A DNA stretch of 15,265 nucleotides from JAWVZH01 sp033722295 (GTDB lineage Bacteria; Bacteroidota; Bacteroidia; Chitinophagales; Saprospiraceae), in NCBI GenBank assembly GCA_033722295.1, contig JAWVZH010000067.1, positions 1 to 15,265 of the forward strand, read 5' to 3'. Shown piece by piece: positions 1 to 6,982 of this stretch (its first letter is position 1; each line of letters starts with the position of its first letter). The notes beneath the pieces were generated by a model that was not told where the DNA came from, searched no databases, and worked only from the letters and a program-made list of their open reading frames with translations. The position numbers and the translations under genes were made by a program.

Positions 1-530
1 ACATTTCTGATGACCGGGGAGAGAGAATCCAGGAGTCATTTGATGTAGAAGAACCTATGGAAATTAGTGTCACTCAAGCGGACATAGAGAAGGATGATGG
101 AACTGGAAGTGGATCCATCACCCTTGAATCCGAAGGCGGTACCGGAAGTCACTCTTTTCAGTGGTCCAACGGAGAAAGTGGTAATCCATTGACCGGCCTC
201 GAAGCTGGCACTTATGAATGCACAATATCGGATGAAAATGGATGCGAGGAGTCTTTTGGTCCATACGAAGTAGAGCTAGCTACATTTACGAGAGATGCTT
301 CATCTCCCCGAATCTCGATATACCCCGTTCCAGCCCGAGAGATGCTCTGTTATGAAACAATTTCTACTGAAGTAATAGAAACGAGCATCAGGGATATGTT
401 AGGCAGGAAGGTTCTGGCAGGTCGCTCTACAGACTGTATCGATGTTTCTGGCTTATCCAGTGGCGTTTACTGGCTGGTTGTTGAGCTCGTAAATGGTCAA
501 ACAGTACTGGGTAACTGGATTAAGATCTAG
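1..530 (+). CDS. C-terminal part of a secreted protein with SprB-like repeat and T9SS type A sorting domain (5' end outside window)
   Basis: The frame is open from base 3, so this is the 3' end of a longer gene; the first internal ATG (base 57) is not a believable start because the domain begins before it. The visible 175 residues open with what looks like the end of one repeat. They continue with a SprB-like repeat (about residues 20-92) showing the family pattern: acidic Gly-rich strand, FQWSNG, then L-aGTY and ISDENGC. A T9SS type A sorting domain follows (about 103-175), with ISIYPVP, a DMLGRKV strand, the LSSGVYWL turn and a short basic end (WIKI). Such proteins cross the outer membrane by the type IX system and are released or attached at the surface; SprB-type repeats occur in adhesins and gliding proteins. 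The substrate or partner cannot be told from this fragment. It converges on mutS with a 75-bp gap in which I see no clear terminator. Confidence 0.85.
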   Translation, partial: ISDDRGERIQESFDVEEPMEISVTQADIEKDDGTGSGSITLESEGGTGSHSFQWSNGESGNPLTGLEAGTYECTISDENGCEESFGPYEVELATFTRDASSPRISIYPVPAREMLCYETISTEVIETSIRDMLGRKVLAGRSTDCIDVSGLSSGVYWLVVELVNGQTVLGNWIKI

Positions 531-605
531 GCGTTTGACGTTGAGAGGTGCATTTTAATTGAAGTGTGACCTGGAATATTTTAAATAGGAAACTTACAGT
601 CTCTG

Positions 606-3236
606 TCACCCTTCCAGTTCTTTTTTGATCTCAGAAAGTTTGAGCATACACTCTATCGGAGTCATGGTATTGAGATCCAGTTCGGATATGAGAGATTTAA
701 ATTTTTCAAAATCAGCGTTTGATTCATCAAAAAAGCTCATCTGCACAGGAGACTGGGGTGGTGGTATATCGCGACCTTCTTTAGACCCCAGGGCCTGACT
801 TTCCATGATGTTCATAATTTCATTAGCACGATTCACTATGGTCTGGGGCATACCTGCCATTTTGGCCACATGGATGCCGAAACTGTGTTCTGAGCCACCT
901 TCCTTGAGTTTTCTAAGAAAAATAACCTTATGGCCTGCCTGTTTTGTGGCGATGTGGTAATTATTGATTCGTGGATTGTCCCGTGCTAATTCGTTCAGTT
1001 CATGATAGTGGGTGGCAAAGAGTGTTTTGGGACGAAAGTCGCTGTTATTATGAAGGAACTCTGCAAGTGCCCAGGCAATGGATATGCCATCAAAAGTACT
1101 TGTTCCGCGTCCGATCTCATCGAGCAATATGAGACTGCGGTCTGAGAGGTTGTTCATGATGGACGCGGTTTCATTCATTTCCACCATAAAAGTGGATTCA
1201 CCAGATGATATATTGTCCGACGCACCAACACGTGTAAATACCTTATCTATAAGTCCGATCCTCGCTCGTGAGGCGGGGACAAAACTGCCGAGTTGAGCCA
1301 TCAGAACTATGAGCGCCGTCTGCCTGAGCAAGGCGGACTTGCCGGACATGTTGGGTCCGGTGATCATCATGATTTGCGTATTTTCCGAGTCCAGAAATAC
1401 GTCATTGGCAATGTAAGATTCTGTTGCAGGCAGTGTTGCCTCGATCACCGGATGCCGTCCGGCTTCGATATCTATAGCTTTTCCATTATCCACTTCGGGT
1501 TTGACATAATTGTTCTGAACAGCGACTTCAGCAAGTCCCAAATGGGCGTCGAGTTTGGCAATATTTCTGGCATTTTGTTGAAAGGAGGCTATGTGGGACT
1601 GAAGATGTAATACAAGGGATTCATACAGTTGTACTTCGAGTTCCAATATTTTATCCTGGGCGCCAAGGATCTTTTCTTCCAGCGTCTTGAGCTCATCTGT
1701 AATGTATCTCTCAGCGTTTGTGAGAGTTTGTTTTCTTACCCAGGTCTCCGGCACCATACCTTTGTCTTTGTATTTATTGGTTACCTCGAGGTAGTAGCCA
1801 AATACATTGTTATAACCTATCTTCAAACTGGTAATGCCTGTCCTTTCGGCTTCGACCTTCTGGATATCAGCCAGCAACTCCTTACTGTTCTTTACTGTCT
1901 TTCTAAGATCATCTAGCTCATCATCATATCCGTCCCTTATAGCATGACCTTTATTCACATTTACAGGTGGATCATCAGCAAGGGCATTATCAATTTTGGT
2001 AGTGATCGCTTCACAGGGCAGTAGACTCTCGCAGATGGCGCTTACTTGCTCATTGTCCATGCCATTAAGATCTTCAATGATATCCTGGATACATTTCAGA
2101 GAAGTAGAGAGTTGGGCCACCTCCCTGGGATTGATCCTGTTTTGGGGTATCCGCGCGGATAATCTTTCGATATCTGTGATCTGTCGAAGCTTCGATCTCA
2201 TATTTTCCCTGTCAAGGTCATGGTCGAAAAAGAATTCGACCAGATCAAGGCGTTGCTGGATCTTGGTAACATCGATCAACGGAAAGAGGATATATTTTTC
2301 CAGTTGGCGGGCACCCATTGGTGTTACTGTCTTGTCCAGAATATCCTTCAAAGTCGTGCTGTTCGCGTGCTGGCCCCGCACCAATTCCAGGTTTCTCACT
2401 GTGAAGTCATCGAGCCATACGGCGTCTGATGTGTGAATACGTTGAACATTATTGATGTGCGCCAGGCCCTCATTGTGGGTTTGGCCCAGGTATTCTATTA
2501 TCGCTCCTGCAGCAACCTGGGCCTCTGTCATTTCTTCAATGCCAAATCCCTTCAGTCCGGCGACCTCAAAGTGCTTTTTTAATTTGTCGATGGCATGCTG
2601 TTCTGTAAATACCCAAGGCTCCAGTTGATAGAAGAAAAAGTCCGGTCCCAGTTCTCTCTCTATGTGCTCAATATGTGCGCGAGATGCCAGGATCTCCGAT
2701 GGCTGTAGTTGTCGTATCAGTCGGAATATTTCCTGCTCATGACCTTCACTGACCAGGAATTCACCTGTGGACACATCTGTCAGCGCCAGGCCTGTCTTTT
2801 GAGCACCAACCCGGTGAATAGAGCATAAAAAGTTATTTTGCTTGAAATCCAGAAGGTCACCGGAAAAGGCGACTCCCGGAGTGACTAATTCACTGATACC
2901 TCTCTTAACAACCTTCTTTTCCTTTGACGGCTTTTCGAGTTGCTCACAAACGGCCACGCGATAGCCGGCGCGGACAAGCTTGGGGAGATAGGCTTCCATG
3001 CTGTGGTGTGGAAACCCGGCCAATTCGATCTTACTACCACCATTATTGCGGTTGGTCAATACAATGCCGAGAATCTTGGAGGCGATGACGGCATCTTCGC
3101 CGAAGGTCTCATAAAAGTCACCCACACGGAAGAGGAGTATAGCATCAGGATGCTGAGCCTTTACCTCATAATACTGACGCATCAGTGGCGTCTGCTTTTT
3201 CTTTTTTGACGTCTCCCTGGATTTCACACCGCTCAT
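606..3236 (-). CDS. mutS: DNA mismatch repair protein MutS
   Basis: MutS is the mismatch-recognition ATPase that starts methyl-independent or methyl-directed mismatch repair together with MutL. The 876-residue length is normal for bacterial MutS. The mismatch-reading Phe-x-Glu motif is at F41-Y-E43 in the N-terminal domain. The connector and lever/clamp domains fill about 130-560. The ATPase domain carries Walker A GPNMSGKS (627-634), signature residues around SSGEST (677-682), Walker B LILLDEIGRGTS (702-713, D706/E707) and the ATHYHE His switch (741-746). Near the C-terminus QMSFF (832-836) resembles a beta-clamp-binding motif, followed by the usual MTPIE...LKLSEIK tail. The start gives the expected short basic N-terminus. 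A near match to the -7 element (TATCTTTT on the minus strand, 3251-3258) lies 14 bases upstream. All catalytic motifs look intact, so the host should be repair-proficient at this step. Confidence 0.97.
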   Translation of the reverse strand: MSGVKSRETSKKKKQTPLMRQYYEVKAQHPDAILLFRVGDFYETFGEDAVIASKILGIVLTNRNNGGSKIELAGFPHHSMEAYLPKLVRAGYRVAVCEQLEKPSKEKKVVKRGISELVTPGVAFSGDLLDFKQNNFLCSIHRVGAQKTGLALTDVSTGEFLVSEGHEQEIFRLIRQLQPSEILASRAHIEHIERELGPDFFFYQLEPWVFTEQHAIDKLKKHFEVAGLKGFGIEEMTEAQVAAGAIIEYLGQTHNEGLAHINNVQRIHTSDAVWLDDFTVRNLELVRGQHANSTTLKDILDKTVTPMGARQLEKYILFPLIDVTKIQQRLDLVEFFFDHDLDRENMRSKLRQITDIERLSARIPQNRINPREVAQLSTSLKCIQDIIEDLNGMDNEQVSAICESLLPCEAITTKIDNALADDPPVNVNKGHAIRDGYDDELDDLRKTVKNSKELLADIQKVEAERTGITSLKIGYNNVFGYYLEVTNKYKDKGMVPETWVRKQTLTNAERYITDELKTLEEKILGAQDKILELEVQLYESLVLHLQSHIASFQQNARNIAKLDAHLGLAEVAVQNNYVKPEVDNGKAIDIEAGRHPVIEATLPATESYIANDVFLDSENTQIMMITGPNMSGKSALLRQTALIVLMAQLGSFVPASRARIGLIDKVFTRVGASDNISSGESTFMVEMNETASIMNNLSDRSLILLDEIGRGTSTFDGISIAWALAEFLHNNSDFRPKTLFATHYHELNELARDNPRINNYHIATKQAGHKVIFLRKLKEGGSEHSFGIHVAKMAGMPQTIVNRANEIMNIMESQALGSKEGRDIPPPQSPVQMSFFDESNADFEKFKSLISELDLNTMTPIECMLKLSEIKKELEG

Positions 3237-3373
3237 TTGGACCGAAGGTAAAAAGATAGAAAAAGTTCTTATAATTAATATTCCTATATGTCAGAATCCT
3301 CAAATGTTCTGGTCATATTAGGTTAAAGGCATTTTGGCTTGGATTATGAGCTATTAATGGAGGTAAAATAACA

Positions 3374-3401
3374 TTGGAATGGTGTGGTCTTTCTATCTTT
3401 G
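3374..3401 (+). promoter_or_regulatory. Bacteroidota promoter (-33 TTG, N17, -7 TATCTTTG) for the TerB-like gene
   Basis: TTG at 3374-3376 and TATCTTTG at 3394-3401 are 17 bases apart, fitting the Bacteroidota sigma-ABfr consensus (TTG, about 17-23 bases, TAnnTTTG). The -7 box ends 18 bases before the ATG at 3420. An alternative upstream ATG at 3384 would put the promoter inside the coding region, so this box decides the start. Confidence 0.7.
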
Positions 3402-3419
3402 CCGCTCAATAATAAAGCT

Positions 3420-3890
3420 ATGAAGAAGTTAGGATTGAACGATCAGCAATGGGTGCTTCTGGTGGATGCTTTTCCCAAGATCGCAGTGATGATAGGCGCT
3501 GCTGATGGAAGGATGGACGATGATGAGAAAGCCTGGTCCAAAAAATTGACACACATCCGCACATTTGCGGGTAATCGTGAGCTCTTTGAATTGTATCAAG
3601 ATGTGGAGGAAGTTATAGGGGAGCGGATCGAAACTATCCTGGATGAATATTCTGACGACCCTGAAGCGAGGGAGCGAATGATCGTGAGCCAACTGGAAAT
3701 GATCAACAGCATACTGGCCAGTATGCCGGAAAAGTTGGCTGCCAAGGTATACGAAGATCTGAGAAGCTTTGCCTTACATGTTGCCAAGGCATCTGGCGGG
3801 TTTCTTCGTTTCTTCTCAGTGAGTAAGGCTGAAAAGGATCTCGCAGAACTTCCTATGATCGACGAAATCGTCTACGAAGAAGAAGAGTAG
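3420..3890 (+). CDS. TerB-like acidic protein of unknown function
   Basis: A 156-residue soluble protein with no signal peptide or membrane segment. It appears almost wholly helical. The stretch around residues 12-40, a hydrophobic helix then IGAADGRMDDDE, resembles the acidic 'aDG-id--E' motif of TerB/tellurite-resistance-like domains, which are linked to metal binding. A second helical block at about 110-140 ends in a Gly-rich turn (KASGGFLRFF), also as in TerB-like proteins. The C-terminus is very acidic (YEEEE). This family assignment is by eye and may be wrong. I chose ATG 3420 over the in-frame ATG 3384 because a well-formed promoter lies between them and the shorter start gives a normal MKKL beginning. 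The next gene starts 36 bases downstream on the same strand with no terminator between, so the two are probably co-transcribed. Confidence 0.65.
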   Translation: MKKLGLNDQQWVLLVDAFPKIAVMIGAADGRMDDDEKAWSKKLTHIRTFAGNRELFELYQDVEEVIGERIETILDEYSDDPEARERMIVSQLEMINSILASMPEKLAAKVYEDLRSFALHVAKASGGFLRFFSVSKAEKDLAELPMIDEIVYEEEE

Positions 3891-3925
3891 GAAACCATTT
3901 GACGTTCGGGTTTTGTTTTAATCTT

Positions 3926-4390
3926 ATGATCCGACGGTTTAAACATCTACTGGGAATTGAAGGTGCAAAGGTCAATGTCTTTTTGAACGAAGATACTGAT
4001 ATCTCTAATGGTCATATCGAAGGCCGCATCGAGCTTGTTTCTATGACGCCAGTCACTATTGACTCGCTTGAACTGATACTGGAAGAGAGATACAAAAGGG
4101 GCCGACGGCGCAAAAAACTGATAGACAAGTATCGTCTTGCAGAAAAGAATATTCCTCTCAAGATAGAGTTGTTGCCTGAGGTCCCCGTTGAAATTCCTTT
4201 CGAGCTTTCGTTTGAAAAGATCAGTGCTCCCATCGATGAATTTGCCAATCGAAACACCCTCACTCATATCGTGGCGTGGACAGCAAAGAAGATCAAGAAT
4301 GTTGAATCGAGTTACCTCTTGACAGTTGAGGCCATGGTGAAAGGCACAAGGCTAAATCCATTTGACACCCTTGAGGTTTTAAAGGAATAG
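3926..4390 (+). CDS. Hypothetical beta-rich protein, possibly arrestin/Spo0M-like
   Basis: A 154-residue cytosolic-looking protein starting MIRRFKHLLG. It alternates short beta-type strands: VNVFLNE, GHIEGRIELVS, VTIDSLELILEE, then a basic stretch RGRRRKK (59-64), KNIPLKIELLP, VPVEIPFELSF, and SSYLLTVEAMVKG. It ends in LNPFDTLEVL. The order of a G-x-I-x-G-x-I-x-L strand, a pro-rich VPVEIPFEL strand and an SSYLLTVEAxVKG strand resembles the arrestin-like sandwich of Spo0M-type proteins; this is inference from pattern only. A TTG at 3899 would add nine residues (TFGFCFNLM-type) of no obvious value, so ATG 3926 is preferred. It follows the TerB-like gene by 35 bases and is probably its operon partner. 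It converges on the TPR lipoprotein gene with 38 bases between stops and no visible hairpin. Confidence 0.6.
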   Translation: MIRRFKHLLGIEGAKVNVFLNEDTDISNGHIEGRIELVSMTPVTIDSLELILEERYKRGRRRKKLIDKYRLAEKNIPLKIELLPEVPVEIPFELSFEKISAPIDEFANRNTLTHIVAWTAKKIKNVESSYLLTVEAMVKGTRLNPFDTLEVLKE

Positions 4391-4428
4391 ATCTTTCAGT
4401 CTTATCTTAATACGGATTATCTGACGAT

Positions 4429-5322
4429 CTACTTGTCCTGGTTTTTCTTGGTCAGGGCCTCAAGAATTTCCTCGTCACTTTTTCCCAAATTCTCCAGCAG
4501 AAATTGTGTATCGTCCGCAAAGTCGTCGTCCGGGTATCTCTCAAGAAATTCCTGGTAATGCTTTCTTGCATTCTCGACATCGCCGAGATTATTGTCGTAT
4601 GTGAATGCCTTGAGGAATAAAGCCTGAGGCGCTTTTTTGTGATCCGGATACTCCTCGAGGATCCAATCGTAGAGGCTCAGTGCTTTTGGTATCGTGCGCA
4701 TGGCTCTGGCTGTTTCTGCCGCCTTATGGAGGTAGTCGGCCGAGCGATCATCGCCAGGATGTGTGAGAGCGTAGGCTTCGCATACATCTACAAAACTGCG
4801 TGCTGCCTTCTTGTTCAACTGGCCCTTGTCACTTTCAAACATGGTAGCCCCTAATCCTTGAAGTCGCTCTTCCGGCGTTGGTACATTCTCAGGTATCAGT
4901 TTTCTGGCATCCTCCACATTGGGATGATCAGGATAATTGTCCACGAATCCTTGTAAAACAGTCACTCCCGCCTCCTGCATACCGGCATCACTCAGTAATA
5001 CGCCTAGCTCATATAGTTTTTCTCCACGATCCTCGCTATCCGGATATTCCCGCAAATAGGTATTCAGAAAACCCACTGCTTGTGAGGTGTTGTTCATTTT
5101 CTTGCTCGCCTTCAGGCCCGTCATCATGGCATTTTTCCTTTCATCATCACTGGATTCTTCATCATTAATGACGGCAATAGCTTCCTTTATCAGCGGTTGA
5201 TAAGTTTCCGGTTTTTGCTCGCTTTCAAAAGCGTTATATAACCTGTCCAATTCGCTTTTTGGTTCGGAGGCACAGGAAGAGAGGAAGAAACCGATGATAA
5301 GAGATAGTTGGATGAATTTCAT
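4429..5322 (-). CDS. TPR-repeat lipoprotein (BamD/YbgF-like architecture)
   Basis: A 297-residue protein with a lipoprotein signal peptide (MKFIQLSLIIGFF then L14-S-S-C17). After Cys17 it is a string of helix pairs with repeated 'yPD' turns typical of tetratricopeptide repeats in tol-pal/BamD-type periplasmic proteins: EYPDS (about 92), NYPDHPN (about 130), THPGDD (about 187), EYPDHKK (about 224) and RYPDDDF (about 262). Such proteins act as scaffolds on the periplasmic face of the inner or outer membrane; the exact partner is unknown. The residues after the Cys (ASEPK) are not a strongly acidic surface-export tag, which weakly suggests it stays periplasmic. The start is ATG at 5322: an in-frame ATG at 5373 would prepend 17 residues ahead of the signal peptide and would place the promoter within the gene. 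Confidence 0.8.
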   Translation of the reverse strand: MKFIQLSLIIGFFLSSCASEPKSELDRLYNAFESEQKPETYQPLIKEAIAVINDEESSDDERKNAMMTGLKASKKMNNTSQAVGFLNTYLREYPDSEDRGEKLYELGVLLSDAGMQEAGVTVLQGFVDNYPDHPNVEDARKLIPENVPTPEERLQGLGATMFESDKGQLNKKAARSFVDVCEAYALTHPGDDRSADYLHKAAETARAMRTIPKALSLYDWILEEYPDHKKAPQALFLKAFTYDNNLGDVENARKHYQEFLERYPDDDFADDTQFLLENLGKSDEEILEALTKKNQDK

Positions 5323-5341
5323 AATCCGGTCAAAGTTTGTG

Positions 5342-5373
5342 CAAAAATAGGAAATGTTGTTGGCTTGAAACAA
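5342..5373 (-). promoter_or_regulatory. Bacteroidota promoter (-33 TTG, N21, -7 TATTTTTG) for the TPR lipoprotein gene
   Basis: Reading the minus strand, TTG (5373-5371) is followed after 21 bases by TATTTTTG (5349-5342), which ends 19 bases before the ATG at 5322. The -33 box sits only 8 bases from the first copy of the 19-bp repeat array, so the array occupies the immediately upstream region where a regulator or UP-type contact would be. Confidence 0.65.
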
Positions 5374-5381
5374 GGGAATGA

Positions 5382-5457
5382 CACCCTTGGAGGGTCACAC
5401 CACCCTTGGAGGGTCACACCACCCTTGGAGGGTCACACCACCCTTGGAGGGTCACAC
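5382..5457. repeat. Four perfect 19-bp tandem repeats with internal inverted repeat
   Basis: The unit CACCCTTGGAGGGTCACAC occurs four times without a mismatch (starts 5382, 5401, 5420, 5439). Each unit contains the dyad ACCCT-TGG-AGGGT, so every copy can form a small 5-bp-stem hairpin, and copies can pair with each other. The array is between a promoter on the minus strand and the photolyase gene on the plus strand (98 bases to its ATG). There are no spacers, so it is not a CRISPR. Confidence 0.95.
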
Positions 5458-5554
5458 CAATTTTTTCACCTGAACATCTTGTAAAATAAATGCACCGAAA
5501 TTCCGCAGATAGATCGAGGGGTCAACCAAATATTGAGTCTGTCGTTATCTAGGT

Positions 5555-6877
5555 ATGTCTCAGATTGCCATACATTGGTTTCGAAGGGACCTCAGGGTTC
5601 ACGATAACACAGCATTGTACCATGCATTCCAATCAGGTCATCCTGTGCTGCCAATATTTATTTTTGATAAGAACATTCTTGATGAACTCGAAGATAAAAA
5701 TGACGCAAGGGTTACTTTTATTTATGACGAGATCGATCGTCTAAGGTCGACCTTTCAGGATCACGGCTCTGACGTAAAGATCTTCTATGACACTCCAGAA
5801 GGCGCATGGAAAAAGCTTCTTGACGAATATGAAGTAGCGGAGGTATATGTCAATCGTGATTATGAACCCTATGCACTACAACGGGATAAGAATATAGCGC
5901 AACTAGTTGAAGAGGAGGGAGGTAGCTTATTCAGGTTTAAGGATCAAGTGATATTTGACCATGAGGAGGTGATGAAGGACGATGGCGACCCTTATGTTGT
6001 TTTTACACCGTACAAGAGGACCTGGCTGGACAGGGTCAAACAGGAGGAGAAGGAGGGCAACGATCCTTTTCATCATTATCCATCGGAAACTTTGCTCCAA
6101 AGATCGATGAAATGGAAGGATGAGGATCCCCCAAGTCTTGAGGAGATGGGATTTGAGAGATCAGATGTTGAGATCCCGTCACGGCAGGTTTCGCAGAAGG
6201 TGATAAAAGTTTATGATAAAAAAAGAAATTTTCCCGCTGAGGATGGCACATCCAGGTTGGGTGTACACTTCCGGTTTGGCACCATTTCGATAAGAGAAAA
6301 GGTCAGAAAGTCCAGTGAACTGAATCGCACCTACCTGAATGAACTGATCTGGCGGGAATTTTATAGCAACATACTCTATCATTTCCCGAAGGTGGTGGAT
6401 ACTTCGTTCAGGGAGAAGTACGACAACATCGAATGGCGCAATAACGAAGCAGATTTCGAGCTTTGGAAGGAGGGCAAGACTGGATATCCTATTGTTGATG
6501 CCGGTATGCGTCAGTTGCGTCAGACAGGCTACATGCACAACCGAGTCCGCATGATCACAGCTTCGTTTCTGACGAAGCATCTGCTCATCGACTGGCGCTG
6601 GGGAGAGGCCTGGTTTGCCCGGTGGCTCCTGGACTACGAACTGGCGAGCAACAACGGGGGGTGGCAGTGGGCGGCCGGCTGTGGTACCGATGCTGCGCCC
6701 TATTTTAGGATCTTCAATCCCTACACACAGCGGGAGAAATTTGACAAGAACTGGGAATATGTCAAAGAATGGGTGCCTGAAATTGAAACAGAAGACTATC
6801 CAGAGCCCATGGTCGACCACAAGGAAGCGAGGGAAAGGTGCTTGAAAGTTTACAAGGAAGCGCTGGATAACCAGTGA
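5555..6877 (+). CDS. phrB: Class I deoxyribodipyrimidine (CPD) photolyase
   Basis: The enzyme uses FADH- and blue/near-UV light to split cyclobutane pyrimidine dimers in DNA. The 440-residue length is about usual for class I. The N-terminal antenna domain starts IHWFRRDLRVHDN (6-18). The FAD domain has GTSRLG (231-236), the substrate-site helix E263-L-I-W266-R-E, EGKTGYPIVDAGMRQL (306-321), MHNR (327-330) and NNGGWQWAA with N366, the position equivalent to E. coli N378 beside FAD N5. Hand alignment to E. coli PhrB, with a constant offset of 12, places the electron-transfer Trp triad at W294, W347 and W370, all present. DAAPYFRIFNP (379-389) is intact. Together these favour an active CPD photolyase over a cryptochrome. 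I found no TAnnTTTG box upstream; the 19-bp repeat array and a spacer fill the 5' region. It converges on the SPYFN-family gene. Confidence 0.95.
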   Translation: MSQIAIHWFRRDLRVHDNTALYHAFQSGHPVLPIFIFDKNILDELEDKNDARVTFIYDEIDRLRSTFQDHGSDVKIFYDTPEGAWKKLLDEYEVAEVYVNRDYEPYALQRDKNIAQLVEEEGGSLFRFKDQVIFDHEEVMKDDGDPYVVFTPYKRTWLDRVKQEEKEGNDPFHHYPSETLLQRSMKWKDEDPPSLEEMGFERSDVEIPSRQVSQKVIKVYDKKRNFPAEDGTSRLGVHFRFGTISIREKVRKSSELNRTYLNELIWREFYSNILYHFPKVVDTSFREKYDNIEWRNNEADFELWKEGKTGYPIVDAGMRQLRQTGYMHNRVRMITASFLTKHLLIDWRWGEAWFARWLLDYELASNNGGWQWAAGCGTDAAPYFRIFNPYTQREKFDKNWEYVKEWVPEIETEDYPEPMVDHKEARERCLKVYKEALDNQ

Positions 6878-6908
6878 TGCGTTTGTGGTAGTTTGAAATA
6901 TACTTCAT

Positions 6909-6975
6909 TACCTGCTACCTGCTACCTGCTACCTGCTACCTGCTACCTGCTACCTGCTACCTGCTACCTGCTACC
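6909..6975. repeat. Heptanucleotide tandem repeat (TACCTGC x 9.6)
   Basis: Nine perfect copies of TACCTGC (6909-6971) are followed by a partial copy TACC. The tract lies between the stop codons of two convergent genes (6877 and 6983), where it cannot alter either protein. As a 7-mer it would change reading frame with each unit gained or lost, but no real gene crosses it. Confidence 0.95.
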
Positions 6976-6982
6976 CGAAAAA

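Noticed and set aside
627..1360. Unusual Walker A in MutS (GPNMSGKSALLRQ instead of GPNMGGKSTYMRQ)
   Set aside because: The core G-x-x-x-x-G-K-S is intact, and the small residue plus ALLRQ variant is the usual Bacteroidota form.
5382..5457. CRISPR-like array
   Set aside because: The repeats are directly abutting with no spacers and there are no cas genes nearby.
6179..6820. Minus-strand open frame (213 codons) inside the photolyase gene
   Set aside because: It lies wholly antisense to the strongly conserved FAD domain, and its translation resembles no family.
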